From Nocardia elegans NBRC 108235 (GTDB taxonomy: Bacteria; Actinomycetota; Actinomycetes; Mycobacteriales; Mycobacteriaceae), in contig NZ_BDBF01000032.1 of NCBI RefSeq assembly GCF_001612845.1, forward strand, positions 1 through 64,000: a stretch of 64,000 bases of DNA, given 5' to 3'. How positions within the stretch are numbered: the stretch's first letter is position 1; each line of letters begins with the position of its first letter. The position numbers and the translations under genes were made by a program. The notes under the pieces are model-generated. The model saw nothing but the letters and a program-made list of their open reading frames with translations. It was not told the DNA's origin and searched no databases. This document shows positions 8,925-17,787 of this stretch, piece by piece.

Positions 8925-10289
8925 GTGACTGGCCGTCCGCGAATGCGCAGAGTACGGATGATGATCGCCCCTGCCGACGTCGCCACCGCGACCGTACGCA
9001 AGGTGACGATTCGGCTGGTGCCGTTTCTGTGCCTGCTGTACTTCGTCAATTACCTGGATCGGGTGAACGTGGGGTTCGCCGGGCCCAGTGGGATGAAGAC
9101 CGACCTCGGCATGTCGGAGACCGCGTTCGGATTCGCCTCGGGCATCTTCTTTCTCGGCTATCTCGTGCTGGAAGTGCCGAGCAATCTGGCACTGCACCGG
9201 TTCGGTGCGCGGCGCTGGATCGCCCGCATCATGCTCACCTGGGGCATCGTCGCCACCGCGATGGCGTTCGTGCCCAACGAGACGGTCCTCGTCGTGCTGC
9301 GCTTTCTGCTGGGCGTGGCGGAGGCCGGATTCTTCCCGGGCATTCTGCTGTATCTGACCTTCTGGTTTCCCCAGCGCTACCGGGCCCGCATCGTCGCCCT
9401 GTTCATGACCGCGGTACCGCTGTCGACCGCTCTGGGATCCACACTGTCGAGCCTGCTCATCGAGTACGGGGACAACGTCTTCGGGCTCAGCGGCTGGCGA
9501 TTCATGTTCCTCGTGCAGGGCCTGCCGGCCTTGCTGCTGGCGGTGGCAACCTGGTTCTACCTCACCGATCGGCCGGAGCAGGCCCGCTGGTTGTCGGCCG
9601 AGGAAAGGAGCTGGCTGGCAACCGAACTCGCGGAGGAGCAGCGCTCGGTTCAACGCACCGAACACTGGACGGTGCGCCGATCTCTGACCCATCCGCGCAT
9701 ACTCGGACTGGCCGCGATCTACGCGGGCATCGTCTACGGGCTCTACGCCCTCGGCTTCTTCCTGCCCACCATCGTGGCCGGATTCCAGCAGCAGTACGGG
9801 GCCCACTATTCGGTGGTGCAGCGCGGCCTGATCACCGCTGTGCCCTATGTGATCGGCGCGGTCGCGATGGTGTGGTGGGGCCGCCACGGCGATCGCACCG
9901 GCGAACGCCGCCGGCACGTCGCCCTGCCCGCGATCATCGGCGGCCTCGCCATTCCGGTCGCGTTGTACCTGGACAATCCGTTCGCGGCGATGTCCGCGGT
10001 CACCGTCTGCGCCGTCGGTGTGCTCGCCGCGCTGCCCACCTTCTGGGCTCTTCCGAGCGCGTTCCTCTCCGGCGCCGCCGCGGCCGGCGGGATCGCCCTG
10101 ATCAATTCGCTCGGCAATGTCAGCGGGTTCGCGGCGCCGTATCTCACCGGCCGGCTGGCCGACCTGACGGGAACCCAGCGCGCGGGGCTGTGGGTGGTGG
10201 GGGCATCGATGGTGCTCGCGGGTCTCGGCGTGTTCGCCCTGCGACCCGGAAGCGGCGCTACCGGCTCGACCGACAGCGCACCGAGTTAA
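8925..10289 (+). CDS. MFS transporter, anion:cation symporter (ACS) family
   Basis: Predicted inner-membrane secondary transporter of about 450 residues with roughly twelve hydrophobic segments. The start of the first helix, LLYFVNYLDRVNVGFA, and the following SGIFFLGY and EVPSNL are typical of the ACS family, which carries organic acids such as phthalate, hydroxyphenylacetate, tartrate or glucarate. The substrate cannot be read from sequence. The gene lies 22 bp after efeB, but no feature ties it to iron. The start is unclear: GTG 8925 and ATGs at 8943, 8958 and 8961 are in frame and none has a strong ribosome site. The stop codon overlaps the convergent rlmN stop. Confidence 0.85.
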   Translation: MTGRPRMRRVRMMIAPADVATATVRKVTIRLVPFLCLLYFVNYLDRVNVGFAGPSGMKTDLGMSETAFGFASGIFFLGYLVLEVPSNLALHRFGARRWIARIMLTWGIVATAMAFVPNETVLVVLRFLLGVAEAGFFPGILLYLTFWFPQRYRARIVALFMTAVPLSTALGSTLSSLLIEYGDNVFGLSGWRFMFLVQGLPALLLAVATWFYLTDRPEQARWLSAEERSWLATELAEEQRSVQRTEHWTVRRSLTHPRILGLAAIYAGIVYGLYALGFFLPTIVAGFQQQYGAHYSVVQRGLITAVPYVIGAVAMVWWGRHGDRTGERRRHVALPAIIGGLAIPVALYLDNPFAAMSAVTVCAVGVLAALPTFWALPSAFLSGAAAAGGIALINSLGNVSGFAAPYLTGRLADLTGTQRAGLWVVGASMVLAGLGVFALRPGSGATGSTDSAPS

Positions 10290-11395
10290 CCCTCGGCCGC
10301 CAATTGCCCGCAGGCCGCGGCGATCTCCTGCCCCCGGGTATCGCGCACCGTGCAGGGCACACCCTGTGCCTCCACTCGCCGCACGAATTCCCGCTCGACG
10401 GGTTTCGGCGACGCGTCCCATTGGGAGCCCGGGGTCGGGTTGAGCGGGATGAGGTTGACGTGGACGCGGGAGCCGAGTGCCTTGTGCAGTTTCGAGCCCA
10501 GCATGTCGGCGCGCCACGGCTGGTCGTTGATATCGCGGATCAGGGCGTATTCGACCGAGACCCGGCGGCCGGTCTTGTCGGCGTAATACCGTGCGGCGTC
10601 GAGTACTTCGGCGACCGGCCAGCGATTATTGACCGGCACCAACGTATCTCGCAATTCGTCGTCCGGTGTGTGCAGGGAGACGGCCAGCGTCACCGACAGG
10701 CCCTCGTCGGCCAGTTTGCGGATCGCGGGCGCCAGGCCGACGGTCGACACGACCACGTTGCGCTGCGAAATACCCAGGCCGTCCGGGGCGGGCGAGGTGA
10801 TTCGCCGGACCGCCGCCACCACGCGCTTGTAGTTGGCGAGCGGCTCACCCATCCCCATGAACACGATGTTCGACAGCCGGCCGACACCACCGGCCACCTC
10901 GCCGTCACGCAACGCCGCGGCGGCCGCGCGCACCTGGTCGACGATCTCGGCGGTCGAGAGGTTGCGGTTCAGTCCGCCCTGGCCGGTCGCGCAGAACGGG
11001 CAGGCCATACCGCAGCCGGCCTGACTGGAGATGCACAGCGTGTTGCGGTCGGGATAGCGCATCAGCACGCTCTCGAGCAGGGTGCCGTCACCGGCGCGCC
11101 ACAGGGTCTTGCGGGTGGTGCCCTCGTCGCACACCACCTGCCGCACCTCGCTGAGCAGTGGTGGGAACAGCGCCTCCGCGATCTTTTCGCGCATCGGCTC
11201 GGGCAGATCGGTCATCTGCCGCGGGTCGGCCTGCAACCGCGCGTAGTACTGCCGGGCGATCTGATCGGCCCGGAACTTCGGCAGTCCGAGCTCCTCCACC
11301 GCCTGCCGCCGCTGGGCCGAATCGAGGTCGGCGAGATGCCGCGGCGGCATTCCACGGCGCGGGGCATCGAAAACGAGCGGCAGGGAGGTAGTCAT
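10286..11395 (-). CDS. rlmN: 23S rRNA (adenine-2503-C2)/tRNA methyltransferase RlmN
   Basis: Radical-SAM enzyme that methylates C2 of A2503 in 23S rRNA and A37 of some tRNAs, supporting peptidyl-transferase accuracy. The cluster motif is CGMACPFC with C128, C132 and C135. The second catalytic cysteine is C362 in the C-terminal AACGQL, and C348 lies in PCTVRDTRG. The 369-residue length is normal. It converges with the MFS gene, sharing four bases at the stops, and is divergent from the LapA-like gene. In M. tuberculosis the equivalent gene (Rv2880c) lies next to cdsA, as here. Confidence 0.96.
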   Translation of the reverse strand: MTTSLPLVFDAPRRGMPPRHLADLDSAQRRQAVEELGLPKFRADQIARQYYARLQADPRQMTDLPEPMREKIAEALFPPLLSEVRQVVCDEGTTRKTLWRAGDGTLLESVLMRYPDRNTLCISSQAGCGMACPFCATGQGGLNRNLSTAEIVDQVRAAAAALRDGEVAGGVGRLSNIVFMGMGEPLANYKRVVAAVRRITSPAPDGLGISQRNVVVSTVGLAPAIRKLADEGLSVTLAVSLHTPDDELRDTLVPVNNRWPVAEVLDAARYYADKTGRRVSVEYALIRDINDQPWRADMLGSKLHKALGSRVHVNLIPLNPTPGSQWDASPKPVEREFVRRVEAQGVPCTVRDTRGQEIAAACGQLAAEG

Positions 11396-11530
11396 AACCC
11401 TTCCAGTGTCGCATTGCCGGTACCGGCCCGCCGCCTGCGGGCAGCGATAACCCGATCACAGTTACGGCGCGGCCGAACGGGTATTCCGGAGATACGCATA
11501 TCCGCCATAGCGATCGGGAATGATCGAAAT

Positions 11531-11878
11531 ATGACCAGCGACGCAGTACCGAGCCACGGACCGGATCCGGTCCCGCACACCGATCCCCCGCGCGTCGACA
11601 CTCCCCCCTCGACCGCACCCGTCCGGCGCAACCGAGCCCTGAAAACCCGCGCGGGCTACACCTGGGTGGCGCTGGTGGCGGCGGCGGTCATCGGGGTTCT
11701 GCTGTTGATCTTCATCCTGCAGAACCTCGATCAGGTGCGGATCCACCTGTTCTTCTGGCAGTTCAACCTGCCGCTCGGCGTCACGCTGCTGCTGTCGGTG
11801 ATCGCCGGAGCGCTGGTGATGGCGCTGGCCGGCGGCTGGCGGATCATGCAGTTGCGGCGCGCGGCGAAGCGGCGCTGA
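11531..11878 (+). CDS. LapA-domain (DUF1049) membrane protein
   Basis: Small membrane protein of 115 residues. After a Pro-rich cytoplasmic N-terminus of about 40 residues come two hydrophobic helices (about 43-63 and 80-101) around the motif QNLDQVRIHLFFWQFNLPLG, typical of the LapA/DUF1049 family. The C-terminus is basic. Members of the family are linked to envelope assembly in Gram-negative bacteria; the role in actinobacteria is unknown. The ATG at 11531 is chosen because it gives the family's normal length. It is divergent from rlmN and convergent with cdsA, with 18 bp between stops. Confidence 0.8.
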   Translation: MTSDAVPSHGPDPVPHTDPPRVDTPPSTAPVRRNRALKTRAGYTWVALVAAAVIGVLLLIFILQNLDQVRIHLFFWQFNLPLGVTLLLSVIAGALVMALAGGWRIMQLRRAAKRR

Positions 11879-11896
11879 ACCCGGAGCGGCAGGGTC

Positions 11897-12832
11897 TCAG
11901 AGCAGGGCAGTCAGCACCAGCCAGGAGACGAACGCCGAGGGCAGCATCGAGTCGAGGCGATCCATGATGCCGCCGTGTCCGGGCAGCAGCGTGCCCATGT
12001 CCTTGATGCCCAGCTCGCGCTTGATCTGCGATTCGATCAGATCCCCGCAGGTCGCCACGAGCACGACCGCGATGCCCAGCAGCACGCCGATCATCGAATT
12101 GGCCTGCAGCAGCAGCGTCACCGTGAGCAGCCCGCCGATGATGCAGAACACCAGCGAGCCGGCGAAACCCTCCCACGACTTCTTCGGGCTGATGGCCGGC
12201 ACCATCGGATGGCGGCCGAACAGCACCCCGGCCACGTAACCGCCGACATCGGAGCAGACCACCAGGATCATGAAGGTCAGCACCCGGAGATTGCCGTCGT
12301 CCTGTTGCAGCATCAACACCGCGAACGAGGCCAGCAGCGGGATCCAGGACACCACGAATACCGTGATCGCGGTGTCGCGCAGAAAGTTTCGCGGCGTGGC
12401 CTGCAGACCGTGGTCGAACAGCCGCCAGACCATGCACACCAGCGCGGTCGCCGCGAACGCACCCGCCACGCCCTGGGGGCCGTAGGGCCAGGCCAGCCAG
12501 ATCATCGCCTGCCCGCCGACGATCAGCGGCACGCGCGGCACCAGGACATCGGCCTCGCGCAGCCGCTTGGCGACCTCCCAGGTGGCGATCGCCATCGCGA
12601 CCGCGATGACTCCGATCAGAACCTTCGGAACGAACAGCAGGATCGCGATCAGCGATGCGCCGAGGCCGACACCGACCGCCAGCGCCGCCGGTAAGTTGCG
12701 ACCGGCGCGTGAGGGCTTACCGCTCGGCTGCGCCGAGGGCGTGTCGGGAGCCGGTGTTGCACCGGCCGGGTCGCTCACCGGCATCGTCTCGCCGGCTGCG
12801 GCGTCTTCGGCCACGATTGTCCCGTCGCTCAC
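11897..12832 (-). CDS. cdsA: Phosphatidate cytidylyltransferase CdsA
   Basis: Makes CDP-diacylglycerol from phosphatidic acid and CTP, the branch point to phosphatidylinositol, cardiolipin and phosphatidylethanolamine. The 311-residue protein begins with a roughly 45-residue Ala/Pro-rich soluble extension, followed by about eight membrane segments. The C-terminal signature runs from SQIKRELGIKDMGTLLPGHG into GIMDRLDS, including the conserved Lys-Asp and His-Gly-Gly-x-x-Asp-Arg residues. It lies 55 bp downstream of frr on the same strand, in the classical pyrH-frr-cdsA order. Confidence 0.96.
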   Translation of the reverse strand: MSDGTIVAEDAAAGETMPVSDPAGATPAPDTPSAQPSGKPSRAGRNLPAALAVGVGLGASLIAILLFVPKVLIGVIAVAMAIATWEVAKRLREADVLVPRVPLIVGGQAMIWLAWPYGPQGVAGAFAATALVCMVWRLFDHGLQATPRNFLRDTAITVFVVSWIPLLASFAVLMLQQDDGNLRVLTFMILVVCSDVGGYVAGVLFGRHPMVPAISPKKSWEGFAGSLVFCIIGGLLTVTLLLQANSMIGVLLGIAVVLVATCGDLIESQIKRELGIKDMGTLLPGHGGIMDRLDSMLPSAFVSWLVLTALL

Positions 12833-12887
12833 TTATTCGTCCACTCCGTCCCCGGGCCCGTGCCGCATCGTCGCGCCGGGCCGAGTC

Positions 12888-13445
12888 TCACACCTCGAGC
12901 AGTTCCGATTCCTTGTGCTTGACCAGCTCGTCGATCTGGGCAACGTACTTCTGGGTGGTCTTGTCCAGTTCCTTCTCGGCGCGACCGACCTCGTCCTCAC
13001 CGGCCTCGCCGTCCTTCTGGATGCGGTTCAGCTCGTCCATCGACTTGCGCCGCACATTGCGAATGGCGATCTTGGCGTCCTCACCCTTGGATTTCGCCTG
13101 CTTCACCAATTCCCGCCGCCGCTCCTCGGTCAGCTGCGGAATCACCACGCGAATGATCGTGCCGTCGTTGGTCGGATTCACGCCCAGATCCGAATTGCGG
13201 ATCGCGGTTTCGATCGTCTGCAACTGCCCCTGCTCGTAGGGCTTGATGACGACCATGCGCGGTTCGGGCACGGTGATGCTGGCCATCTGGGTGATCGGCG
13301 TCGGCGAGCCGTAGTACTCGACCACGACCCGGTTGAACATGCCCGGGTTGGCGCGGCCGGTCCGAATACCTCCGAGGTCGTCCTTCGCCACCGAGACAGC
13401 CTTTTCCATCTTCTCCTCGGCGTCGAAGAGCGCTTCATCAATCAC
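12888..13445 (-). CDS. frr: Ribosome recycling factor
   Basis: RRF splits post-termination ribosomes together with EF-G. The sequence shows the family features: VAKDDLGGIRTGRANPG near the N-terminus, YYGSPTPI, and the C-terminal helix region with ELDKTTQKYVAQIDELVKHK. An in-frame GTG lies further upstream at 13460, but the GTG at 13445 is preferred: it gives MIDEALFDAEEKM, the normal 185 residues, and has GAGGA seven bases upstream. It follows pyrH by 63 bp and precedes cdsA. Confidence 0.96.
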   Translation of the reverse strand: MIDEALFDAEEKMEKAVSVAKDDLGGIRTGRANPGMFNRVVVEYYGSPTPITQMASITVPEPRMVVIKPYEQGQLQTIETAIRNSDLGVNPTNDGTIIRVVIPQLTEERRRELVKQAKSKGEDAKIAIRNVRRKSMDELNRIQKDGEAGEDEVGRAEKELDKTTQKYVAQIDELVKHKESELLEV

Positions 13446-13508
13446 GACCGTTTCCTCCACAGCATCGTTTCGGGGCCCGGAATTCGCGAGGACCGATCCC
13501 CGCAGGGT

Positions 13509-14243
13509 TCAGGACCGAACCAGTGTGCCGATTTTCTCACCGGCCACCGCGCGGGCGATATTGCCCTTGATCAACAAATTGAACACCAGCATCGGCATCT
13601 GGTTGTCCATACACAAACTGAACGCGGTCGCATCGGCCACCTTGAGTCCGCGCTCGAGGACTTCCTTGTGGGTGATCTCGGAGAACATGATCGCCTCCGC
13701 CTCGACCTTGGGGTCGGCGGTGAAGACGCCGTCGACGGCCTTGGCCATCAGCACCACCTCGGCGCCGATCTCGAGCGCGCGCTGCGCCGCGGTGGTGTCG
13801 GTGGAGAAGTACGGCATGCCCATACCGGCCCCGAAGATCACCACGCGGCCCTTCTCGAGGTGCCGCTTCGCCCGCAGGGGCAGATACGGCTCCGCGACCT
13901 GCCCCATGGTGATGGCCGTCTGCACCCGGGTGTCGACACCCTGCTTCTGCAGAAAGTCTTGCAGCGCAAGGCTGTTCATCACGGTGCCGAGCATACCCAT
14001 GTAATCGGAGCGGGCCCGCTCCATGCCGCGCTCCTCGAGTTCGGCGCCGCGGAAGAAGTTGCCGCCACCGATGACCACCGCCACCTGCACGCCGGTCGAG
14101 ACGACCTCGGCGATCTGCTCGGCTACGGTCTGGACCACATCCGGGTCGAGCCCGACCTCGCCGCCGCCGAACATCTCCCCACCCAATTTGAGGAGTACTC
14201 GGCGATAGCCCTTGCGGTCGGGCGCCGTATCCGGGTCCGTCAT
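13509..14243 (-). CDS. pyrH: UMP kinase PyrH
   Basis: Phosphorylates UMP to UDP in pyrimidine nucleotide synthesis. Motifs of the amino-acid-kinase fold are visible: VLLKLGGEMFGG at the N-terminus, VVIGGGNFFRG, and FGAGMGMPYFSTDTTAAQRA around the phosphoryl-transfer site. The frame can be extended upstream to 14282, but the ATG at 14243 has AGGAG four bases upstream and gives 244 residues, the usual length. It starts the pyrH-frr-cdsA group; tsf lies about 590 bp upstream on the same strand, separated by a small plus-strand gene. Confidence 0.95.
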   Translation of the reverse strand: MTDPDTAPDRKGYRRVLLKLGGEMFGGGEVGLDPDVVQTVAEQIAEVVSTGVQVAVVIGGGNFFRGAELEERGMERARSDYMGMLGTVMNSLALQDFLQKQGVDTRVQTAITMGQVAEPYLPLRAKRHLEKGRVVIFGAGMGMPYFSTDTTAAQRALEIGAEVVLMAKAVDGVFTADPKVEAEAIMFSEITHKEVLERGLKVADATAFSLCMDNQMPMLVFNLLIKGNIARAVAGEKIGTLVRS

Positions 14244-14441
14244 CGGTCTCCTAGTCCTCGGCAGTCGAGCGAGCGCACGCACGGGAAATTACCCTCCCGG
14301 GCGCGATTGTTCGCGCGGGACGGTAACACGCTGCGTCCATCCTGCACCACGCGAGGTCGCGCCGGTGAGCCGACCCTCGAATACGCCGCAATCCCCGGAT
14401 CCCACTACGAAACGTTGTTGTTTCAAATAAGGTGCGGCCGC

Positions 14442-14771
14442 ATGAAGATCACTCGCCGGACGGTTCACTTTCTCTGCGGCGCAGCGCTGCTCGGCGCCGC
14501 ACCTCTCGCCGTCGTCTCTCCCGCCACGGCGGCGATCGTTCCGCTGACACCGGAGGCCCCGGCGGCGCCGGACAACCCCGGTTCCGCCACGCCGACCAGT
14601 TTCACCGGACCGATCCCGACCGGCAGCACCGAGGCCGCGTTCGGCAGCGTGGACAACAGCACGCCGATCATCAGCCTGCTCCCCGTCATACCGTTCCTGG
14701 CGAACTGGGCCATCACCGGGAGCAGCGACTGCATCATGCCGGGAACGGGCCACTGCGGCACCGGTGGCTGA
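14442..14771 (+). CDS. Small secreted protein, not recognised
   Basis: A 109-residue protein with a clear Sec signal peptide: KITRR, a hydrophobic core FLCGAALLGAAPLAVV, and a likely cleavage site after ATAA near residue 30. The mature part is short, rich in Pro, Thr, Ser and Gly, and has two cysteines near the end (DCIMPGTGHCGTGG) that could form a disulfide. I recognise no family. It sits alone on the plus strand between pyrH and tsf, which are transcribed the other way, and is followed at once by a shared hairpin terminator. Base composition matches its neighbours, so there is no sign of recent transfer. Confidence 0.65.
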   Translation: MKITRRTVHFLCGAALLGAAPLAVVSPATAAIVPLTPEAPAAPDNPGSATPTSFTGPIPTGSTEAAFGSVDNSTPIISLLPVIPFLANWAITGSSDCIMPGTGHCGTGG

Positions 14772-14780
14772 TCGATACCG

Positions 14781-14823
14781 AAAGGCCCCCGGCGCAACGG
14801 AATTCGTCGCACCGGGGGCCTTT
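14781..14823. terminator. Bidirectional hairpin terminator between the small secreted gene and tsf
   Basis: Perfect 12-bp inverted repeat AAAGGCCCCCGG (14781-14792) and CCGGGGGCCTTT (14812-14823) around a 19-base loop. The A-rich 5' side and T-rich 3' side give a U-tract on both strands, so it can terminate both convergent genes. Confidence 0.85.
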
Positions 14824-14831
14824 GCGATGTA

Positions 14832-15656
14832 TCAGGCCTGACCGACCTCGAAGCGGGCGAAGCGGGTGACCGTGACACCGGCCTCGTCCAGCAGCTGCTT
14901 GACGGTCTTCTTGCTGTCGGTGACCGACGACTGCTCCAGCAGGACGACGTCCTTGTAGAAGCCGTTCACCCGGCCCTCGACGATCTTCGGCAGCGCGGCC
15001 TCCGGCTTGCCCTCTTCCTTGGCAGTCGCCTCGGCGATCTCGCGCTCCTTGGCGACGACCTCGGCCGGGACGTCCTCGCGGGTCAGGTACTTGGCCTTCA
15101 GCGCGGCGATCTGCATCGCGGCGGCGCGAGCGACCTCAGCGGCCGCGTCGCCCTCACCCTGGTACTCGACCAGCACACCGACGGCCGGCGGCAGGTCCGA
15201 GGACCGCTTGTGCAGGTAGGTCGCGACCGGGCCCTCGAAGGATACGACGCGACGCAGCTCGAGCTTCTCGCCGATCTTGGCGGCCAGCTCCTGCACCACC
15301 TGGTCGGCGGTCTTGCCGTTGACGTCGACGGCCTTGAGCGCCTCCAGATCGGCCGGGCGCACCTTGGCGGCGGCGTCGACGATGTCGCCGGCGGTGTTCT
15401 GGAACTCGTCGTTCTTGGCGACGAAGTCGGTCTCGGAGTTGAGCTCGATCATCACGCCGTTCTGCGCGGCGACCAGACCCTCGGCCGTGGCGCGCTCGGC
15501 GCGCTTGCCGACATCCTTGGCGCCCTTGATCCGCAGAACCTCGACGGCCTTGTCGAAGTCGCCGTCGGTCTCCTCCAGGGCCTTCTTGCAGTCCATCATT
15601 CCGGAGCCGGTGAGCTCGCGGAGCCGCTTCACATCCTGGGCGGTGTAGTTCGCCAT
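14832..15656 (-). CDS. tsf: Elongation factor Ts
   Basis: Guanine-nucleotide exchange factor for EF-Tu. The N-terminal UBA-like region has the signature LRELTGSGMMDCKKALEE, followed by IELNSETDFVAKN, which contacts EF-Tu. At 274 residues it is the normal actinobacterial length. It lies 123 bp downstream of rpsB on the same strand. The gap contains a short hairpin (CGCGGT/ACCGCG, 15759-15774) just after the rpsB stop that could moderate read-through. A strong terminator follows the tsf stop. Confidence 0.97.
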   Translation of the reverse strand: MANYTAQDVKRLRELTGSGMMDCKKALEETDGDFDKAVEVLRIKGAKDVGKRAERATAEGLVAAQNGVMIELNSETDFVAKNDEFQNTAGDIVDAAAKVRPADLEALKAVDVNGKTADQVVQELAAKIGEKLELRRVVSFEGPVATYLHKRSSDLPPAVGVLVEYQGEGDAAAEVARAAAMQIAALKAKYLTREDVPAEVVAKEREIAEATAKEEGKPEAALPKIVEGRVNGFYKDVVLLEQSSVTDSKKTVKQLLDEAGVTVTRFARFEVGQA

Positions 15657-15779
15657 CGTGGCGAGCCTCCTCGAAGATTTACGAAAGTTGTCAGGTCTCT
15701 TAGCACCACCATGCCGACCGCTTCCGAACAGGAAGGGCCGGCAAGGTGAACAGACAATCGCGGTGGGAACCGCGCCGGA

Positions 15780-16658
15780 TCAGAAGTCGGCCGGGGTCTT
15801 GGTGGCCGGTTCTTCCTTGAGCTCCGCCTCGGCGGCGGTCTCGACCGGAGCCTCGGCGGCAGCCTCGCCGCCCTCGGCGGCCGGGGTCGCCTGCGCCAGC
15901 AGTTCCTGCTCCCACTCGGCGAGCGGCTCGCCGGCGCCGGCTTCGGGCTTCACATCGCCCGAGGCGCGGGAGGCGCGGGCCTGCACGCCCTCGGCGACCG
16001 CGGAAGCGACGACCTTGGTGAGCAGCGCGGCCGAGCGGATCGCGTCGTCGTTACCCGGAATCGGGTAGTCGACCAGGTCGGGGTCGCAGTTGGTGTCCAG
16101 GATCGCGATAACCGGGATGTTCAGTTTGCGAGCCTCACCGACGGCGATGTGCTCCTTGTTGGTGTCGACGACCCAGATGGCCGAGGGCACCTTGGCCATA
16201 TCGCGGATACCGCCGAGGGTGCGCTCCAGCTTGTTCTTCTCGCGGGTCAGCATCAAGATTTCCTTCTTGGTGCGGCCCTCGAAACCACCGGTCTGCTCCA
16301 TCGCCTCGAGTTCCTTCAGGCGCTGCAGCCGCTTGTGCACGGTGGAGAAGTTGGTGAGCATGCCACCCAGCCAGCGCTGGTTGACGTAGGGCATCCCGAC
16401 GCGAGTCGCCTCGGCCGCGATCGACTCCTGAGCCTGCTTCTTGGTGCCGACGAAGAGAACGGTGCCACCGTGGGCGACGGTCTCCTTGACGAACTCGTAG
16501 GCCTTGTCGATGTAGGTCAGCGTCTGCTGCAGGTCGATGATGTAGATGCCGTTGCGGTCGGTGAAGATGAACCGCTTCATCTTCGGGTTCCACCGCCGGG
16601 TCTGGTGACCGAAGTGTGCGCCGCTGTCGAGCAGCTGCTTCATGGTTACGACAGCCAT
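15780..16658 (-). CDS. rpsB: 30S ribosomal protein S2
   Basis: Small-subunit protein S2, required for S1 association and mRNA docking in most bacteria. Residues 1-225 are the conserved fold with MKQLLDSGAHFGHQTRRWNP, IYIIDLQQT and NIPVIAILDTNCDPD. The last 65 or so residues form an acidic Ala/Glu-rich tail, common in actinobacterial S2, giving 292 residues. rpsB-tsf is the usual operon. A promoter is visible about 170 bp upstream at 16825-16854. Confidence 0.97.
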   Translation of the reverse strand: MAVVTMKQLLDSGAHFGHQTRRWNPKMKRFIFTDRNGIYIIDLQQTLTYIDKAYEFVKETVAHGGTVLFVGTKKQAQESIAAEATRVGMPYVNQRWLGGMLTNFSTVHKRLQRLKELEAMEQTGGFEGRTKKEILMLTREKNKLERTLGGIRDMAKVPSAIWVVDTNKEHIAVGEARKLNIPVIAILDTNCDPDLVDYPIPGNDDAIRSAALLTKVVASAVAEGVQARASRASGDVKPEAGAGEPLAEWEQELLAQATPAAEGGEAAAEAPVETAAEAELKEEPATKTPADF

Positions 16659-16824
16659 AGCCGCGTATCCGCCTTTCTGTGCCGGTTGACGCAGAAACCG
16701 AGGGTCGGTCTCTGCCCTGGCGTCCGTGGCCGCCGGACCTTCCGGAAGAATTTTCGGGAGGACCAGCCGACGACACCGTGATCGGACGCGCGAAGTCGAT
16801 CCGCGTACAGCGAACCGCGTGGCC

Positions 16825-16854
16825 AGTCTACGACCAGCGCAGGTGAGAACATAA
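16825..16854 (-). promoter_or_regulatory. Candidate rpsB promoter
   Basis: On the minus strand TTATGT (16854-16849) and TAGACT (16830-16825) are separated by 18 bp, resembling -35 and -10 boxes (the -10 fits TANNNT). It would give a leader of about 160 bases before the rpsB start at 16658. This is a consensus-based guess. Confidence 0.45.
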
Positions 16855-16927
16855 ACGGGGTGGTCAGCGCCCGGTTTCGCGGGCGGACTCAGCGGACGCC
16901 GGGCAACCCGCCGATCCGCAGATCAGC

Positions 16928-17293
16928 TCACAGTTGCCAACCGGGCATCGACTCCAGCAACGCCACGACGAGCGCAGCCAGCGCCACCACGCAGATCGCC
17001 ACGCTCGTCGTCGACATCGCGAACCGTCCGTCGCTCCAGCTTCCCCACGCATGAGTGTGCAGGGTCCGGCTGCGCGCCACGCAGACGGTGGCCACCACCC
17101 CCAGCGCACCGATCGCCACCAGCGCGAGCACGAGCGCCGCACGGTCGCCGCTGGTCAAGGCCACGTGCAGGAACAGCAGCGCGTTGGCCATGGCCCCCAC
17201 GGCGGTGCGCCACCACGACAACGCCGTCCGCTCGGCCTGCAAACCGCGATCGGCCGGCACGGCGGGCGGGCGCTTCGGCGGGATCGAGGTCAT
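16928..17293 (-). CDS. DUF202 membrane protein
   Basis: A 121-residue protein with three predicted membrane helices. The family hallmark LQAERTALSWWRTAVGAMANALLF is split between residues 18 and 41: an amphipathic ERTxLSWxRT motif and the first helix. The function of DUF202 is unknown; similar proteins often occur as adjacent pairs, as here. The start overlaps the stop of the second DUF202 gene upstream by four bases (17290-17293), so the two are translationally coupled and probably form a heteromeric complex (inference). Confidence 0.8.
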   Translation of the reverse strand: MTSIPPKRPPAVPADRGLQAERTALSWWRTAVGAMANALLFLHVALTSGDRAALVLALVAIGALGVVATVCVARSRTLHTHAWGSWSDGRFAMSTTSVAICVVALAALVVALLESMPGWQL

Positions 17294-17787
17294 GACAGCA
17301 GCAGTCCGATGCCGGCCAGCACGGCGATCACGGCGATACCGATCGCCAGAATCGGCACCATCACCGTGTGCGGGAGCGGACGGCCCTCCCGCATCGCCGC
17401 CCCCACCATCCGCCAGCGACCGAGGGCGCCGAGTGCGATCACGGCCGCCAGCACGATGCAGCTGATCGCGAGCGCCGATCGGATGTCGTGATGCCCGAAC
17501 GGCTGCACCAACTCGTGCACCGCGACCCCACCGGCGAGCAGGCCGAGGGCCGTGCGGATCCAGGCCAGGAAGGTGCGTTCACCGGCGAGGGTGAAGCGAT
17601 AGTCGAGTTCGGGGCCTTCCGTCGCGTCGGACGCAGCCGGTTCGCCGCCGGTGTTCGCGCCCGCGCGGGCGGAGCGGGGCCCGGAGGGCGCCGACGATGC
17701 GGCGGCGGGCGCACCGGGCGGGTTCGAGTCCGCGGTGCGCGGGTCCGGCGGTGTGGCCGGGGCGGAGTCGGGCGTCTCGGCGCTCAT
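17290..17787 (-). CDS. YidH/DUF202-family membrane protein
   Basis: First gene of a DUF202 pair. A disordered Pro/Ala/Ser-rich N-terminus of about 60 residues precedes the family motif YRFTLAGERTFLAWIRTALG and three predicted membrane helices. The ATG at 17787 (MSAETPDSAP) is preferred over in-frame start codons further upstream because the extra residues are Arg/Pro-rich and unlike the family. Its four-base overlap with the downstream DUF202 gene marks an operon. No enzymatic residues are recognisable and the function is unknown. Confidence 0.75.
   Translation of the reverse strand: MSAETPDSAPATPPDPRTADSNPPGAPAAASSAPSGPRSARAGANTGGEPAASDATEGPELDYRFTLAGERTFLAWIRTALGLLAGGVAVHELVQPFGHHDIRSALAISCIVLAAVIALGALGRWRMVGAAMREGRPLPHTVMVPILAIGIAVIAVLAGIGLLLS

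Noticed and set aside
5447..9049. 1200-codon minus-strand open frame opposite efeUO and efeB
   Set aside because: An antisense frame of high-GC coding DNA. Its translation is Arg/Gly/His-rich with no domain, and the opposite strand has clear EfeU, EfeO and EfeB motifs.
17715..17735. GGTTCGAGTCC resembling a tRNA T-loop
   Set aside because: It lies inside the DUF202 coding region, with no acceptor stem or anticodon arm around it.
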